Positions 7,921 through 16,830 of a stretch of 64,000 nucleotides of DNA are shown in pieces. The translations under genes were made by a program, and so were the position numbers. Numbering within the stretch: the stretch's first letter is position 1; every line of letters begins with the position of its first letter. The notes beneath the pieces were generated by a model. That model saw nothing but the letters and a program-made list of their open reading frames with translations. It ran no database searches and was not told the DNA's origin. The stretch comes from Pseudomonadota bacterium (GTDB lineage: Bacteria; Pseudomonadota; Alphaproteobacteria; Acetobacterales; Acetobacteraceae): the NCBI GenBank assembly GCA_021798915.1, contig JAJZBM010000002.1, positions 216,690 through 280,689 on the forward strand, read 5' to 3'.

Positions 7921-7992
7921 CGGTGCTTTGGGCGGTGCTTTGGGCGGTGCTTTGGGCGGTGCTTTGGGCGGTGCTTTGGGCTGTGCTCTGGC
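7921..7992. repeat. 12-bp tandem repeat, five perfect copies plus one degenerate
   Basis: Unit CGGTGCTTTGGG repeats perfectly from 7921 to 7980, and a sixth unit (7981-7992) has three changes. It lies 21 bp upstream of the CoA-transferase start. Unit length is a multiple of three, yet no convincing reading frame uses it. Confidence 0.95.
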
Positions 7993-8283
7993 GTAAGACT
8001 AGCGGCTTCCACCCATGGCGGCCAGGGTGGCCGGGAAGGGCGCGATGGTGCCGCCGAGATCAACAAATCGCGACAAATCGACGCAATAAAACAAACATTA
8101 GAGTTTAGTCCTTGAGCGTCTGGAGGGCAGGCGATAGAGACATCCAGCCTTGGGACGGGCTTTGGCGGCCATGGGGTGCCATGTGGCATTTTGCCGCCGG
8201 GTTTTTGCGCGGCTGGTGCTATGGTGCGGTGCCGGCGCGACCTCGTCCCGCGTGCGAGCAATGCGTGAGTGCTTGGAGCAGAC
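7993..8283. other. Non-coding gap before efflux adaptor gene
   Basis: Together with the 12-bp repeat this forms a 384-bp divergent gap. It includes a short AT-richer stretch (around 8080-8110, with ACAAACATTAGAGTTTAG) that could carry the efflux promoter. ORFs drawn through it on both strands have no recognisable domains. No RND pump remnant is seen here. Confidence 0.5.
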
Positions 8284-9489
8284 ATGAACAGCAGCGATCA
8301 TCCGTCCCCCCGCAAGAGCCGCGGCCCGCTGATTTTCGGTCTGATCGTGCTTGCCGTTGCGATTGGTCTCGGCGTCTCCGGTATCATGGACCGCAAGAAG
8401 GCCGAGGCCGAACTGGTCAAGCAGACCGATGCGGCGGCGATCCCGACGGTTGCGCTGATCAAGCCGGTGCCCAATCAGCACGCCGACGAGCTGGTGCTGC
8501 CGGGCGATGTCGAATCCTGGTACGAGGCGCCGATCTATGCCCGCGTCAATGGCTATGTGAAGATGTGGTACCGCGATATCGGCGCGCGGGTCAAAACCAA
8601 TGATCTCCTGGCCGAGATCGATACCCCCGATCTCGACCAGCAATACGCCGAGGCCAAGGCCGCCTATGCTCGCGCGGTCGCCGACCAGAAGCTCGCGGAC
8701 GTCACCGCCCAGCGCTGGAAGCGCCTCCTCGCCTCCGACTCGGTCTCGCACGAGGACACCGACGTCAAGGTCTATGACGACGAGGCCAAGCACGCGGTGG
8801 TTGCGGCGGCGCAGGCCAATGTCAGCCGGATCGAGGCGCTCGAAGCCTTCAAGCGCATCGTTGCCCCCTTCGATGGCGTGGTGACGGCGCGGCGCACCGA
8901 TATCGGCGCCCTGGTCAATGCCGGCGGCGGCACCGGGCCGGAGCTGTTCACCGTCGCCGACATCCACAAGATGCGCGTCTATGTCCGCATTCCGCAGATC
9001 TATGTCGCGCGGATCAAGAACGGGATGGAGGCCGATCTCTACATGCCGGAATACCCGAACCAGGTATTCCCGGCGAAGCTCAACACCACCGCGAACGCGG
9101 TGAGCCCGGATTCGCGCACCCTGCTGGTCGAACTCTGGGCGGATAATCCGGACGGCAAGCTCCAGCCCGGCACCTACGCCAATGTCCATTTCAAGTTGGC
9201 GCCCGATCCCTCGACGGTGCGTATCCCGGTGAGCGCGCTGATGTTCCAGGAGCATGGCTTGCAGGTCGCGGTGGTCGATGCGACCCGGCACGTGAAAATG
9301 CATGACGTGACCATCGGGCTCGACATGGGCGCCGATGTCGAGGTGATCTCCGGGCTCGCCGCCAATGACCGGGTGATCAATTCCCCGCCCGATTCGCTCT
9401 CGCCCGGCGATCTCGTCAATGTCGCCGGCGAAGGGGGGAAAGGGGCGCACGGCAAGGGAACGGAGCAGCTTTCCGAGGCTGGCAAGTGA
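8284..9489 (+). CDS. Efflux RND-type periplasmic adaptor subunit (HlyD/MFP family)
   Basis: About 401 aa. An N-terminal membrane anchor (GPLIFGLIVLAVAIGLGVSG) is followed by the membrane-fusion-protein order: a barrel-sandwich half (ARVNGYVKMWYRDIGARVKTNDLLAEID), a coiled coil (TPDLDQQYAEAKAAYARAVADQK onwards), the second half (IVAPFDGVVTARRTDIGALV), then the beta-barrel and membrane-proximal domains. It bridges an inner-membrane pump to the outer-membrane channel encoded next (GTGA overlap). ATG 8284 follows AGCAGAC and keeps the anchor intact; the track start five codons earlier is not ATG. No RND transporter gene is adjacent. Confidence 0.9.
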   Translation: MNSSDHPSPRKSRGPLIFGLIVLAVAIGLGVSGIMDRKKAEAELVKQTDAAAIPTVALIKPVPNQHADELVLPGDVESWYEAPIYARVNGYVKMWYRDIGARVKTNDLLAEIDTPDLDQQYAEAKAAYARAVADQKLADVTAQRWKRLLASDSVSHEDTDVKVYDDEAKHAVVAAAQANVSRIEALEAFKRIVAPFDGVVTARRTDIGALVNAGGGTGPELFTVADIHKMRVYVRIPQIYVARIKNGMEADLYMPEYPNQVFPAKLNTTANAVSPDSRTLLVELWADNPDGKLQPGTYANVHFKLAPDPSTVRIPVSALMFQEHGLQVAVVDATRHVKMHDVTIGLDMGADVEVISGLAANDRVINSPPDSLSPGDLVNVAGEGGKGAHGKGTEQLSEAGK

Positions 9490-11132
9490 GGCGTCATCCG
9501 GCCCTCCTGGCGGCGGTCTCGCTCGCCGCGCTGCTCGCTGGCTGCACCGATTTCGCGCCGAAATACCACGCCCCGATCGTCGCCGTCCCGGCCTCGTTCA
9601 AGGAGACTGGGGAGTGGCAGAAGGCCGACCCGAAGGACACGGTGCCGCGCGGGCCGTGGTGGTCGATCTATCATGACGCGACGCTCAACAAGCTCGAGGA
9701 CCAGCTCAACGCCGCCAACCCCGACATCGCCGCCGCGGTCGCGCATTACGATTCCTCGCGCGCCTTCGTCTCCGAGATCAATTCCGTGCTGTTTCCCTCG
9801 GTCGGCACCAGTGGCGGGGTCTCGCAATTCGGCTTCAACGGCGCCAACAGCCGGCCACAAGGGGCCCAGCTTCGCGGCTTTGACCCGCCGCAGCAATACG
9901 CCATAGCGCCCGGGGTCGGCCGCAATTTCGGCATGTTCAATCAATACCAATACGACGCCGTCGGCGGCAGCATGAGTTACGAGGTCGATCTCTGGAACCA
10001 GCTGCACGACATGGTCAAGAACGCCGAATACCAGTCCCAGGCGGCCGCCGCGCTGCTCGCCAATGCTCAGCTCAGCCTGCAGGCGCAGCTCGCCAGCGAC
10101 TACGTGCTGCTGCGTGGCCTCGACGCCGAGATCGACGTCATTGCCCGCGCGGTGAAGGACTATCAGGACGGCGTCCAGATCACCGTCAACCGCTATCACG
10201 GGCAGATCGCCTCCGGCCTCGAAATCGCCGAGGCCAAGACCGTGCTCGAACAGGCGCAGGCCAAGGAATCCGACGTTCGCGCCTCGCGCGCCTTGGTCGA
10301 ACACGCCATTGCCTCCCTGGTCGGGCAGCCGGCCTCGCAATTCTCGCTCGCACCGGTGGTGGCGCCGATCGCGTTGCCCAGCATCCCGACCGGTCTCCCC
10401 TCCGACCTCCTGCAGCGGCGTCCCGATGTCGCGGCGGCGGAGCGGCAGGTGGCGGCGGCGAACGAGGAAATCGGCGTCACCAAGGCGGCGTTCTTCCCGG
10501 TCCTCAATCTCGGCCTGGTCGGCGGTGGCATCGCCGGCGGCCTGGATCAGACGGCGATCGCGAGCCCGCTCAGCTATTGGGCGGTAGGCCCACAATTCCT
10601 GATGCCGCTGTTCGAGGGTGGCTATCGCCGCGCTGCGGAAGCCCAGGCCTATGCGCGCCTCCGCGAGGCGGTGGCCAATTACCGCGCGACCGTGCTGAGC
10701 GCCTTCCAGGAGGTGGAGGACGATCTTTCGCTCCTCAACAATCTCGGCACCGAATTCCAGCAGGTCAGCGACGCGGTGAACGATGCGGCCCGCTCGCTGC
10801 AGCTTTCGACTTCGCTGTTCCAGGAAGGCGGCGTCAATTACCTCGATGTCGTGGTCAATGACATCCAGTGGTTGGACAGCCAGGTCTCGGCGATCGAGGT
10901 GCAGACGCGCCGGCTGCAATCCAATGTCGATCTGGTGCGCGCCCTCGGTGGCGGCTGGACGACGCGGGATCTGCCGGGCGCCGAACAGACGATCATGCTC
11001 AACCCGCTGAAGCCGGGCACGTCGAGCCCGAAGCAGGTCGGCCCCACCCAGGCGAGTTTCTACCAGCCGGCGCCCAATGCCACGCCCGCGGCCTCGCCGG
11101 TCGCGACCCCGCCCGCCGCGCAGACCCAATGA
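9486..11132 (+). CDS. Outer-membrane efflux lipoprotein, NodT/OprM family
   Basis: About 548 aa. Lipobox LLAGC near residue 20 follows a short signal sequence. Two OEP repeats are seen with the family phrases YEVDLWNQLHDMVKN, ASDYVLLRGLDAEIDV and LPSDLLQRRPDVAAAERQVAAANEEIGVTKAAFFP. Its trimer should form the outer-membrane tunnel for substrates delivered by the adaptor upstream. The GTG start overlaps the adaptor stop, and its own stop overlaps the aldolase start (ATGA), an odd coupling to a metabolic enzyme. A Pro/Thr-rich tail of about 60 residues extends beyond the usual domain end. Confidence 0.92.
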   Translation: MRRHPALLAAVSLAALLAGCTDFAPKYHAPIVAVPASFKETGEWQKADPKDTVPRGPWWSIYHDATLNKLEDQLNAANPDIAAAVAHYDSSRAFVSEINSVLFPSVGTSGGVSQFGFNGANSRPQGAQLRGFDPPQQYAIAPGVGRNFGMFNQYQYDAVGGSMSYEVDLWNQLHDMVKNAEYQSQAAAALLANAQLSLQAQLASDYVLLRGLDAEIDVIARAVKDYQDGVQITVNRYHGQIASGLEIAEAKTVLEQAQAKESDVRASRALVEHAIASLVGQPASQFSLAPVVAPIALPSIPTGLPSDLLQRRPDVAAAERQVAAANEEIGVTKAAFFPVLNLGLVGGGIAGGLDQTAIASPLSYWAVGPQFLMPLFEGGYRRAAEAQAYARLREAVANYRATVLSAFQEVEDDLSLLNNLGTEFQQVSDAVNDAARSLQLSTSLFQEGGVNYLDVVVNDIQWLDSQVSAIEVQTRRLQSNVDLVRALGGGWTTRDLPGAEQTIMLNPLKPGTSSPKQVGPTQASFYQPAPNATPAASPVATPPAAQTQ

Positions 11133-11767
11133 GTGACGGCGAGGGCGCGATCCGGGCGCGCCTGGTCGAACTGGGCGCCAGCCTGTTTGCGCGTGGATTT
11201 TCGGTCGGCAGCGCCGGCAATATCAGCGTCCGTCTCGATGACGGCTATCTGATCACCCCGACCAATTCTTCCCTCGGCCGCCTCGATCCCGCGCGGCTCG
11301 CCCGCCTCGATGCCGATTTCCGCCACTTGGCCGGCGATAAGCCGTCCAAGGAAGTGTTCATGCACCGCGCCTTCTATCGCGCCCGGCCCGATGCGCAGGC
11401 GGTCGTGCATCTCCACTCCACCATGGCGACCGCCATCGCCTGCCTTGCCGACGCCGACCCGGAAAATCCGATTCCGCCGCTCACCCCCTATTTCGTGATG
11501 CGGATCGGGGCGCGCCTCCCGCTCATTCCTTATTTCCGCCCCGGCGACCCGGCGATGGAGCCGGCGATCCATGCGGCGGCGCTGACCGCGCGGGCCGTTC
11601 TGCTCGCCAATCATGGCCCGGTGGTCTCGGCTGCCAGCCTCAGCGATGCCGTCCATGCCGCCGAGGAGTTGGAGGAAGCGGCCAAACTCGCCCTCATCTT
11701 GCGCGGCACGAACACCCGCGCGCTCACGCCCGCGCAGATCGCCGATCTTCTGGGGACGTTTGGATAA
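11129..11767 (+). CDS. Class II aldolase/adducin family protein, OtnC-like (3-oxo-tetronate 4-phosphate decarboxylase type)
   Basis: About 212 aa, the length of OtnC-type enzymes. Zinc-dependent class II aldolase fold with SAGNISVR near residue 30, the metal-site HLHS (about 93-96) and ANHGPVV with the later His. OtnC enzymes decarboxylate 3-oxo-tetronate 4-phosphate to dihydroxyacetone phosphate. The partner enzymes OtnI and OtnK are not nearby, so the substrate is uncertain. The start codon overlaps the stop of the efflux channel gene, giving a three-gene adaptor-channel-aldolase unit. Confidence 0.8.
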   Translation: MSDGEGAIRARLVELGASLFARGFSVGSAGNISVRLDDGYLITPTNSSLGRLDPARLARLDADFRHLAGDKPSKEVFMHRAFYRARPDAQAVVHLHSTMATAIACLADADPENPIPPLTPYFVMRIGARLPLIPYFRPGDPAMEPAIHAAALTARAVLLANHGPVVSAASLSDAVHAAEELEEAAKLALILRGTNTRALTPAQIADLLGTFG

Positions 11768-11813
11768 GGAAAGAGCGCCAGATTTTTTGGGAAAAGAGCC
11801 GGGCTTCCCGTCT

Positions 11814-12386
11814 CTATTCCCGTCCCAGCCGATAGAACTCGTCATTCGGGCGGAAGGCGAAGGCGTTGGCGAGGCGGTTGGAGAGGCCGAAGAAGGCGGC
11901 GATGGCGGCGATGTCCCAGCTTTCCGCCTCGCTAAACCCCGCCGCCTGGAGACGCGCGTAATCCGAATCGTCGATCTCGTGCGCCGCGAGCGCGACCTTC
12001 ATCGCGAAATCGAGCATCGCCCGCTCGCGCGGGGTGAGATCGGCCTTGCGGTAATTGGTTGCGACCTGGTCGGCGATGAGCGGGTTTTTCGTCCGCACGC
12101 GCAGAATCGCGCCATGGGCGATGACGCAATACTGGCATTGATTGGCGGCCGAGGTCGCGACCACGATCATTTCGCGCTCGGCCTTCGAAAGCCCGCCTTC
12201 TTTCGCCATCAAGGCGTCATGATAGGCGAAGAAGGCGCGGAATTCCTCGGGCCGATGCGCCAGCGCCAGGAAAACATTGGGGACGAAGCCGGATTTTTCC
12301 GCGACCATTTCGATGCGGGCGCGGATATCGGCCGGAAGGCTGGCGAGGGCGGGCACCGGAAAACGGCTGATCGGCGGCTTGGACAT
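11814..12386 (-). CDS. Peroxidase-related AhpD/carboxymuconolactone decarboxylase family protein
   Basis: About 190 aa. The redox motif CQYCVIAHG (near residues 88-96) has the CxxC plus nearby His of AhpD-like peroxidases, within the context REMIVVATSAANQ. The N-terminal SRFPVPALASLPADIRARIEMVAEKSGFVPNVFLAL is typical of the long 'peroxidase-related enzyme' branch. It probably reduces organic or alkyl hydroperoxides using a thiol donor in the cytoplasm. It lies 26 bp downstream of the HugZ-like gene on the same strand and may share its transcript. Confidence 0.88.
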   Translation of the reverse strand: MSKPPISRFPVPALASLPADIRARIEMVAEKSGFVPNVFLALAHRPEEFRAFFAYHDALMAKEGGLSKAEREMIVVATSAANQCQYCVIAHGAILRVRTKNPLIADQVATNYRKADLTPRERAMLDFAMKVALAAHEIDDSDYARLQAAGFSEAESWDIAAIAAFFGLSNRLANAFAFRPNDEFYRLGRE

Positions 12387-12412
12387 GACGTTTCTCCTCT
12401 GTCGCGCCCAGT

Positions 12413-13102
12413 TTATTCCGCGGACGCTGCCCGCGCGAGGGCGATGAGCGCGGTGTGTGCTGCCTCGACGCTGGTGACCGGGGCGGGAAAGGCGTGGCGA
12501 TGGACGGTCTCGCCGCGAGCGAGATCGCAGCCATCGGGGTCGAGCGCGACGATGCTTGCGCCCTCATCCCCGCCGGCACGCAGCACGGCCTCGGCCTCGG
12601 CGATCAGCGCTGGCGCGGCGGCGTCGAGCGCGGCGACGGCCGCCGGGTCGGGGCGGAGTTTGGACGCCGCGACCCGCCGCGCGAGACCGAATCCGCCGAC
12701 GTAATGCGCTTCCTCCGCAACCAGCCGCCAAAGCGCGAAGTCCCCGAACCCGGCATAGAGCGCGGCATAGGGGTGGCGCGCGAGATAGCGGGCGCGGAGG
12801 GCTTCATCGGCGATCGGCGCGGCGCGTCCGATCAGCGTCAGGCGTGGCGTCGTTTGTGGGTTGGGCCCATTCGCCGCGCCAGTGAGCAGGAGGGCGCAGC
12901 GCGGCTCGGCGCGGAGGTGGCGCGTGTGTTCGGCAAGGCCGGAGAGCAGCAGGAGCGCCGTGAAATCGGCGGCGAAGGCCGGCGTCACCAGCGAGACAAA
13001 GGGCTGCCCGGTGGCGCTCACGCTGGCGAGGCTCGCGACCTGCGCCGCGCGTGCGAGAGAGCGGAGTGCAAAGCCGGTCGCGGCCGGTGGTTCGGTGCTC
13101 AT
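12413..13102 (-). CDS. HugZ-like pyridoxamine-phosphate-oxidase-fold haem utilisation protein
   Basis: About 229 aa. The N-terminal split-barrel ([45 protein letters not shown]) and the [12 protein letters not shown] segment match the HugZ/PNPOx-like family. A C-terminal DUF2470-like part contains [12 protein letters not shown]. Members bind or degrade haem or reduce flavin-linked substrates; the exact reaction is not established from sequence. It is divergent from the chvI-like regulator (67 bp between the starts) and precedes an AhpD-like gene. Confidence 0.8.
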   Translation of the reverse strand: MSTEPPAATGFALRSLARAAQVASLASVSATGQPFVSLVTPAFAADFTALLLLSGLAEHTRHLRAEPRCALLLTGAANGPNPQTTPRLTLIGRAAPIADEALRARYLARHPYAALYAGFGDFALWRLVAEEAHYVGGFGLARRVAASKLRPDPAAVAALDAAAPALIAEAEAVLRAGGDEGASIVALDPDGCDLARGETVHRHAFPAPVTSVEAAHTALIALARAASAE

Positions 13103-13169
13103 GCTTCGATTACCCTATCTTCCGCGCGGCGTGGTATGTCGATGGCCTGCCGGCATCTCGGAGGTGGTC

Positions 13170-13871
13170 ATGAAGCACACCATTGCCCTGGTCGATGATG
13201 ATCGCAATATCCTGACCAGCGTCGCGATGACCCTGGAGCAGGAGGGGTTTCAGGTGCGCACCTATACGGACGGCGAAAGCGCGCTCCAGGCGCTGCTCGC
13301 CCGCCCGGTCGATCTCGCGGTGCTCGATGTCAAGATGCCGCGCATGGACGGGATGGAATTGCTTCAGCGCCTCCGCGCCCGCTCCGCCATGCCGGTGATT
13401 TTTCTCACCAGCAAGGACGAGGAGGTGGACGAGCTGATGGGGCTTCGTCTCGGCGCCGATGATTATATCACCAAGCCGTTCAGCCAGCGCCTGCTGATCG
13501 AACGCATCCGCGCGCTGCTCCGCCGCAACGAGGCCGGCCGCGCCGAGGGCTCCGGCCAGCCCGCCGCCGGGATCATCCAGCGCGGCGATCTCGTCCTCGA
13601 CGAGACGAGGCACCGCTGTGCCTGGCGCGGTGCCGATATCGACCTCACCGTCACCGAATTCCTGCTCTTGAAGACGCTCGCGGCGCGGCCGGGGGTGGTG
13701 AAGGCGCGCGACCAGCTCATCGATGCCGCTTATGGCGAGAACATCTATGTCGATGATCGCACCATCGACAGCCACGTCAAACGCATTCGCAAGAAATTCC
13801 GTGCCGTCGATGAGGATTTCAACCAGATCGAGACGCTCTATGGCATCGGCTACCGCTATAAGGAGCAGTAA
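13170..13871 (+). CDS. chvI: OmpR-family response regulator, ChvI-like
   Basis: About 233 aa. Receiver domain with acidic pocket DDD (9-11), phosphorylation site D53 ([11 protein letters not shown]) and conserved Lys in ITKPF. A winged-helix output domain follows, with [24 protein letters not shown] and [20 protein letters not shown], ending GIGYRYKE. These segments match ChvI/ExoI-type regulators of acid and envelope responses in alphaproteobacteria. ATG 13170 comes after GAGGTGGTC; the track start is an upstream extension. The sensor gene overlaps the 3' end. Confidence 0.9.
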   Translation: MKHTIALVDDDRNILTSVAMTLEQEGFQVRTYTDGESALQALLARPVDLAVLDVKMPRMDGMELLQRLRARSAMPVIFLTSKDEEVDELMGLRLGADDYITKPFSQRLLIERIRALLRRNEAGRAEGSGQPAAGIIQRGDLVLDETRHRCAWRGADIDLTVTEFLLLKTLAARPGVVKARDQLIDAAYGENIYVDDRTIDSHVKRIRKKFRAVDEDFNQIETLYGIGYRYKEQ

Positions 13872-15540
13872 CGCCGCCGCCAAGGCGGGGAAACCCCAGG
13901 AAGAAGCGGCGCTCACCCCGCGCTTCGTCTCGCCGCTTTTGCGCCGCATCCTTCTGGTCAATGCGCTGCCGCTGGCGTTGCTGGTGGTCGCCCTTCTCTA
14001 TCTCGACCAGTATCAGAACGGACTTCTGGAGGCGGAGGTGCTGACGCTCCGCGAACAGGCGCGCATCTATGCCGGCGCGCTCGGCCAGGCAGCGGTGGCG
14101 GTCGATGCCTCGGGCACGGCGCGGCTGGTGCCGGCGCTCGCCCGCCCGCTGCTCCGCCGCCTGACCGAGCCGACGCCGAGCGCCGAGGCCCGGCTCTACG
14201 GCCCTGACGGCACGGTGATCGCCGATAGCCGCCAGCGCGAGGCCGGCAGCGGCGCCTTCGAGATGGACCCGATTCCGCCGGCGGTGCCGCGCAGCCATGT
14301 CGCGAGCGTGATCGAGGAGATCTATGACTGGGTGCTTGCCCATCTGCCCCACAACCCGGCGGCGCCGACGCTGGAGGCCGGGCCGCTCGCCGGCGGGATC
14401 GACTGGCAGCCCGATGTGCGTGAGGAACTGCGCACCGAGGGCGCGGCGCGCTCACGCGAGACGCCGCCCTATATCCGCCGCACCACTGATGACCGGCTTC
14501 TGGTTACCGTTGCCGAGCCGGTGCAGCAGAACGCCCAGACGGTCGGCATCATCCTGCTCACCCGCGAGGCCCGCGAGGTCGATGACAGCCTCTATAACGT
14601 GCGGATGTCGATTCTTGCCCTGTTCTGCCTCGCGCTCGGGTTGACGGTGATCATGTCCTGGTATCTGGCGCGCACCATCGCCCGGCCGATCCTGCGGCTT
14701 GCCGCCGCTGCCGGCGAGATGCGCGAAGGCCAGGGGCGGAGCGGGGCGGTGCCGCGCCGGCTGCTCGCCCGCCGCGACGAGATCGGCACCCTCGCCCACG
14801 CCCTGGCCGAAAGTGCGAGCGCGCTCTGGGCGCGGATGGACGCGATCGAGCGTTTCGCGGCCGATGTCGCGCACGAGATCAAGAACCCGCTTTCTTCCAT
14901 CCAAAGCGCGATCGAGACGCTGCGGCGGATCGAGGATCCGGGCCAGCAGCGGCGCCTGCTCGCCATCATCGCCGAGGATGTGCGGCGATTGGACCGGCTG
15001 ATCAGCGACATCTCGGATGCGAGCCGCGTCGACGCCGAATTGTCACGCACGGCGACGGAGTTGGTCGATGTCGCGCCGATCCTTGCGACGCTCGCCGATA
15101 TCCACGCCGCGACCTTGGCCGCGGGTGAGCCGAAGCTGGTGCTCGATGCTCCCGAAACCGGGCTTACCATCCGCGGCGTTGCCGACCGGCTGGTGCAGGT
15201 GTTGCGCAATCTGACCGCCAATGCCCGCTCGTTCAGCCCGCCCGGCGGGCAAATCATGCTCTCCGCGCGCGAGGTCAGAGGCGAAACCGGGGCTGAGGTG
15301 GAAATCACCGTCGAGGATGAGGGGCCGGGCATTCCGGAGGCCAAGCGCGAACATATTTTCGACCGCTTCTATTCCGAACGCCCGGAAGGCGAGCGCTTCG
15401 GCCAGCATTCCGGGCTCGGGCTTTCGATCAGCCGCCAGATCATCGAGGCGCTGCGCGGCAGGATCAGCGCCGAGAACCGCCGCGACGAGGCGGGAAAAGT
15501 GATCGGCGCCCGCTTCGTCATCCGCCTGCCGAAGGCATAA
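13840..15540 (+). CDS. chvG: ChvG-like stimulus-sensing histidine kinase
   Basis: About 566 aa. TM1 ([21 protein letters not shown]), a periplasmic domain of roughly 220 residues, TM2 ([20 protein letters not shown]), HAMP, the phosphoacceptor His in [15 protein letters not shown], and an ATPase domain with N-box [21 protein letters not shown] and HSGLGLSIS. The order and wording match ChvG/ExoS. The only clear in-frame start is ATG 13840, which overlaps chvI by 32 bp; an SD-like AAGGAG follows it but has no start codon after it, so the exact start is uncertain. The HPr kinase and PTS genes usually found downstream are absent. Confidence 0.88.
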   Translation: MASATAIRSSNAAAKAGKPQEEAALTPRFVSPLLRRILLVNALPLALLVVALLYLDQYQNGLLEAEVLTLREQARIYAGALGQAAVAVDASGTARLVPALARPLLRRLTEPTPSAEARLYGPDGTVIADSRQREAGSGAFEMDPIPPAVPRSHVASVIEEIYDWVLAHLPHNPAAPTLEAGPLAGGIDWQPDVREELRTEGAARSRETPPYIRRTTDDRLLVTVAEPVQQNAQTVGIILLTREAREVDDSLYNVRMSILALFCLALGLTVIMSWYLARTIARPILRLAAAAGEMREGQGRSGAVPRRLLARRDEIGTLAHALAESASALWARMDAIERFAADVAHEIKNPLSSIQSAIETLRRIEDPGQQRRLLAIIAEDVRRLDRLISDISDASRVDAELSRTATELVDVAPILATLADIHAATLAAGEPKLVLDAPETGLTIRGVADRLVQVLRNLTANARSFSPPGGQIMLSAREVRGETGAEVEITVEDEGPGIPEAKREHIFDRFYSERPEGERFGQHSGLGLSISRQIIEALRGRISAENRRDEAGKVIGARFVIRLPKA

Positions 15541-15559
15541 GGCGGGGGCGTGAGGCGGG

Positions 15560-16576
15560 TTACGGGGCGGCGGCCCTGCGGCGACGGAAGAGTTTCAGGC
15601 CAGCGAGACCGGCGAAGATCAGCGCGGCGGAGGAGGGTTCGGGAACCTGAGCGCCATTGGTGGTGTAAAACACCAGATCGGGCGTCGTGGTGCTGGTCGG
15701 CGCGAAACTGACGTTTTCGAAGGCGCCGCCCCAGGTCTGGGCGTTGAAGATCTCGAACGGGTAATAGCCGGCCTCCGTAAAGGTCACGGTGTCGGTCGCG
15801 GCGGCGTAGGTGTTGCCATTCAGGAGGGTCGCGACGCCGTTCGAGGGCGTGATGCTGGCCGCGTTCTGGAAGCCGACGACGCTGCCACTGCCGATCAGGC
15901 CGGTGCCGCCGAGGAGGAGTTCGGTGCCGTCATCGTTTAGATCGTTGGAGGCGACGGCGAAAGTGTAGGAACTTCCCGCCTGCGCGACATAGACATAACC
16001 GCTCTGGTCGAAAATCAGATTGTTCCAGGGGGTCGTCGACGCGGAAGCGGGGAGCGTGACGCCGTTGACGAGGTTGGTGGCGAGGGGAGCGCCGGCGCCG
16101 TCGAGCACGTTTTGGACGGAATTGCCGCCACCGCCGATGGCAATGAGGCCATAGGTATTGATCGCAGTATCGGTGAACGAGAAATAGGGCGTCGCGGTGT
16201 AGGTGAGCGCGCCCGTGCCGGTGCCGGGCAAGCCGTTCGGCAGCGTGGTGATCGTCCCGGTCTGGGCCAGCGTCTCGAGATTGGCCATGCCTTGCAGATT
16301 GGGATAGCCGGCGGTGTTGGGACCGCCCTCGAGATTGCCGGGACCGCCGGCGTTGAGGCCGGGGGAGAGGGTCCAGAGCGAGGCCGTCAGCCCCGGCACC
16401 AGATTGGTGGGCGGGGTGATCGGCGTGGAATCGATATAACTCGTCGGCACGCTGGCCGGCGGCGTTACCACGTAATCCGCTTTGGCATGGCCCGCCGACG
16501 CCGCCATGAACGCCAGGGCCGATATCGCCACGAGCCGGACGGTTTTGCCGCGGGGGCGGCCGAAACATGCCGTCAT
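15560..16576 (-). CDS. PEP-CTERM sorting-domain protein with PA14-like region
   Basis: About 338 aa. N-terminal signal (VRLVAISALAFMAASAGHAKA) and a C-terminal sorting signal VPEPSSAALIFAGLAGLKLFRRRR: PEP motif, hydrophobic helix, Arg cluster. The middle has SGYVYVAQAGSSYTFAVASNDLN and ELLLGG, like the ligand-binding PA14 fold. The protein should be exported and processed by an exosortase, probably for an envelope or matrix role. No exosortase gene is in the window. ATG 16576 is chosen for its strong GGAGGGG SD 5 nt away. A TTGA-N6-TCAA palindrome lies 53 bp upstream. Gly/Thr/Asn-rich composition differs from its neighbours. Confidence 0.88.
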   Translation of the reverse strand: MTACFGRPRGKTVRLVAISALAFMAASAGHAKADYVVTPPASVPTSYIDSTPITPPTNLVPGLTASLWTLSPGLNAGGPGNLEGGPNTAGYPNLQGMANLETLAQTGTITTLPNGLPGTGTGALTYTATPYFSFTDTAINTYGLIAIGGGGNSVQNVLDGAGAPLATNLVNGVTLPASASTTPWNNLIFDQSGYVYVAQAGSSYTFAVASNDLNDDGTELLLGGTGLIGSGSVVGFQNAASITPSNGVATLLNGNTYAAATDTVTFTEAGYYPFEIFNAQTWGGAFENVSFAPTSTTTPDLVFYTTNGAQVPEPSSAALIFAGLAGLKLFRRRRAAAP

Positions 16577-16628
16577 ATTCCCCTCCACCGTTGAGATAGC
16601 TTAATAATGGCGGATCGTTACTGAATTT

Positions 16629-16642
16629 TTGACAATTGTCAA
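16629..16642. promoter_or_regulatory. Perfect 14-bp palindrome TTGACAATTGTCAA (FNR/FixK-like site or paired -35)
   Basis: Self-complementary TTGACAATTGTCAA lies between the divergent PEP-CTERM gene (start 53 bp away) and icd (start 189 bp away). It fits TTGA-N6-TCAA as used by FixK-class regulators. It also contains a perfect TTGACA -35 hexamer on each strand, so a promoter explanation competes. Confidence 0.45.
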
Positions 16643-16830
16643 GAAAAAGTTAACTCGCGCGTAGTCGGCATCGCCGCGCGATAAAGCGGCCCGATGCCCT
16701 GATCTGCGTTTTTTGAGGGCCGCCGCCCTTGTCCGCGGCGGCGCCCGGTGCGAATGTCCGCCCGGCGCAATTCCGCCGCGCCGCAGCATGGCGTATTTCT
16801 CGGGCGCGATTCCAGGTCGATGAGGAAAAA

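Noticed and set aside
7921-7992. CRISPR-like array
   Set aside because: Units are adjacent without spacers and no cas gene is near.
7896-8285. ORF with (PKHR)n repeats
   Set aside because: It is only the 12-bp DNA tandem repeat read on the minus strand, with no domain.
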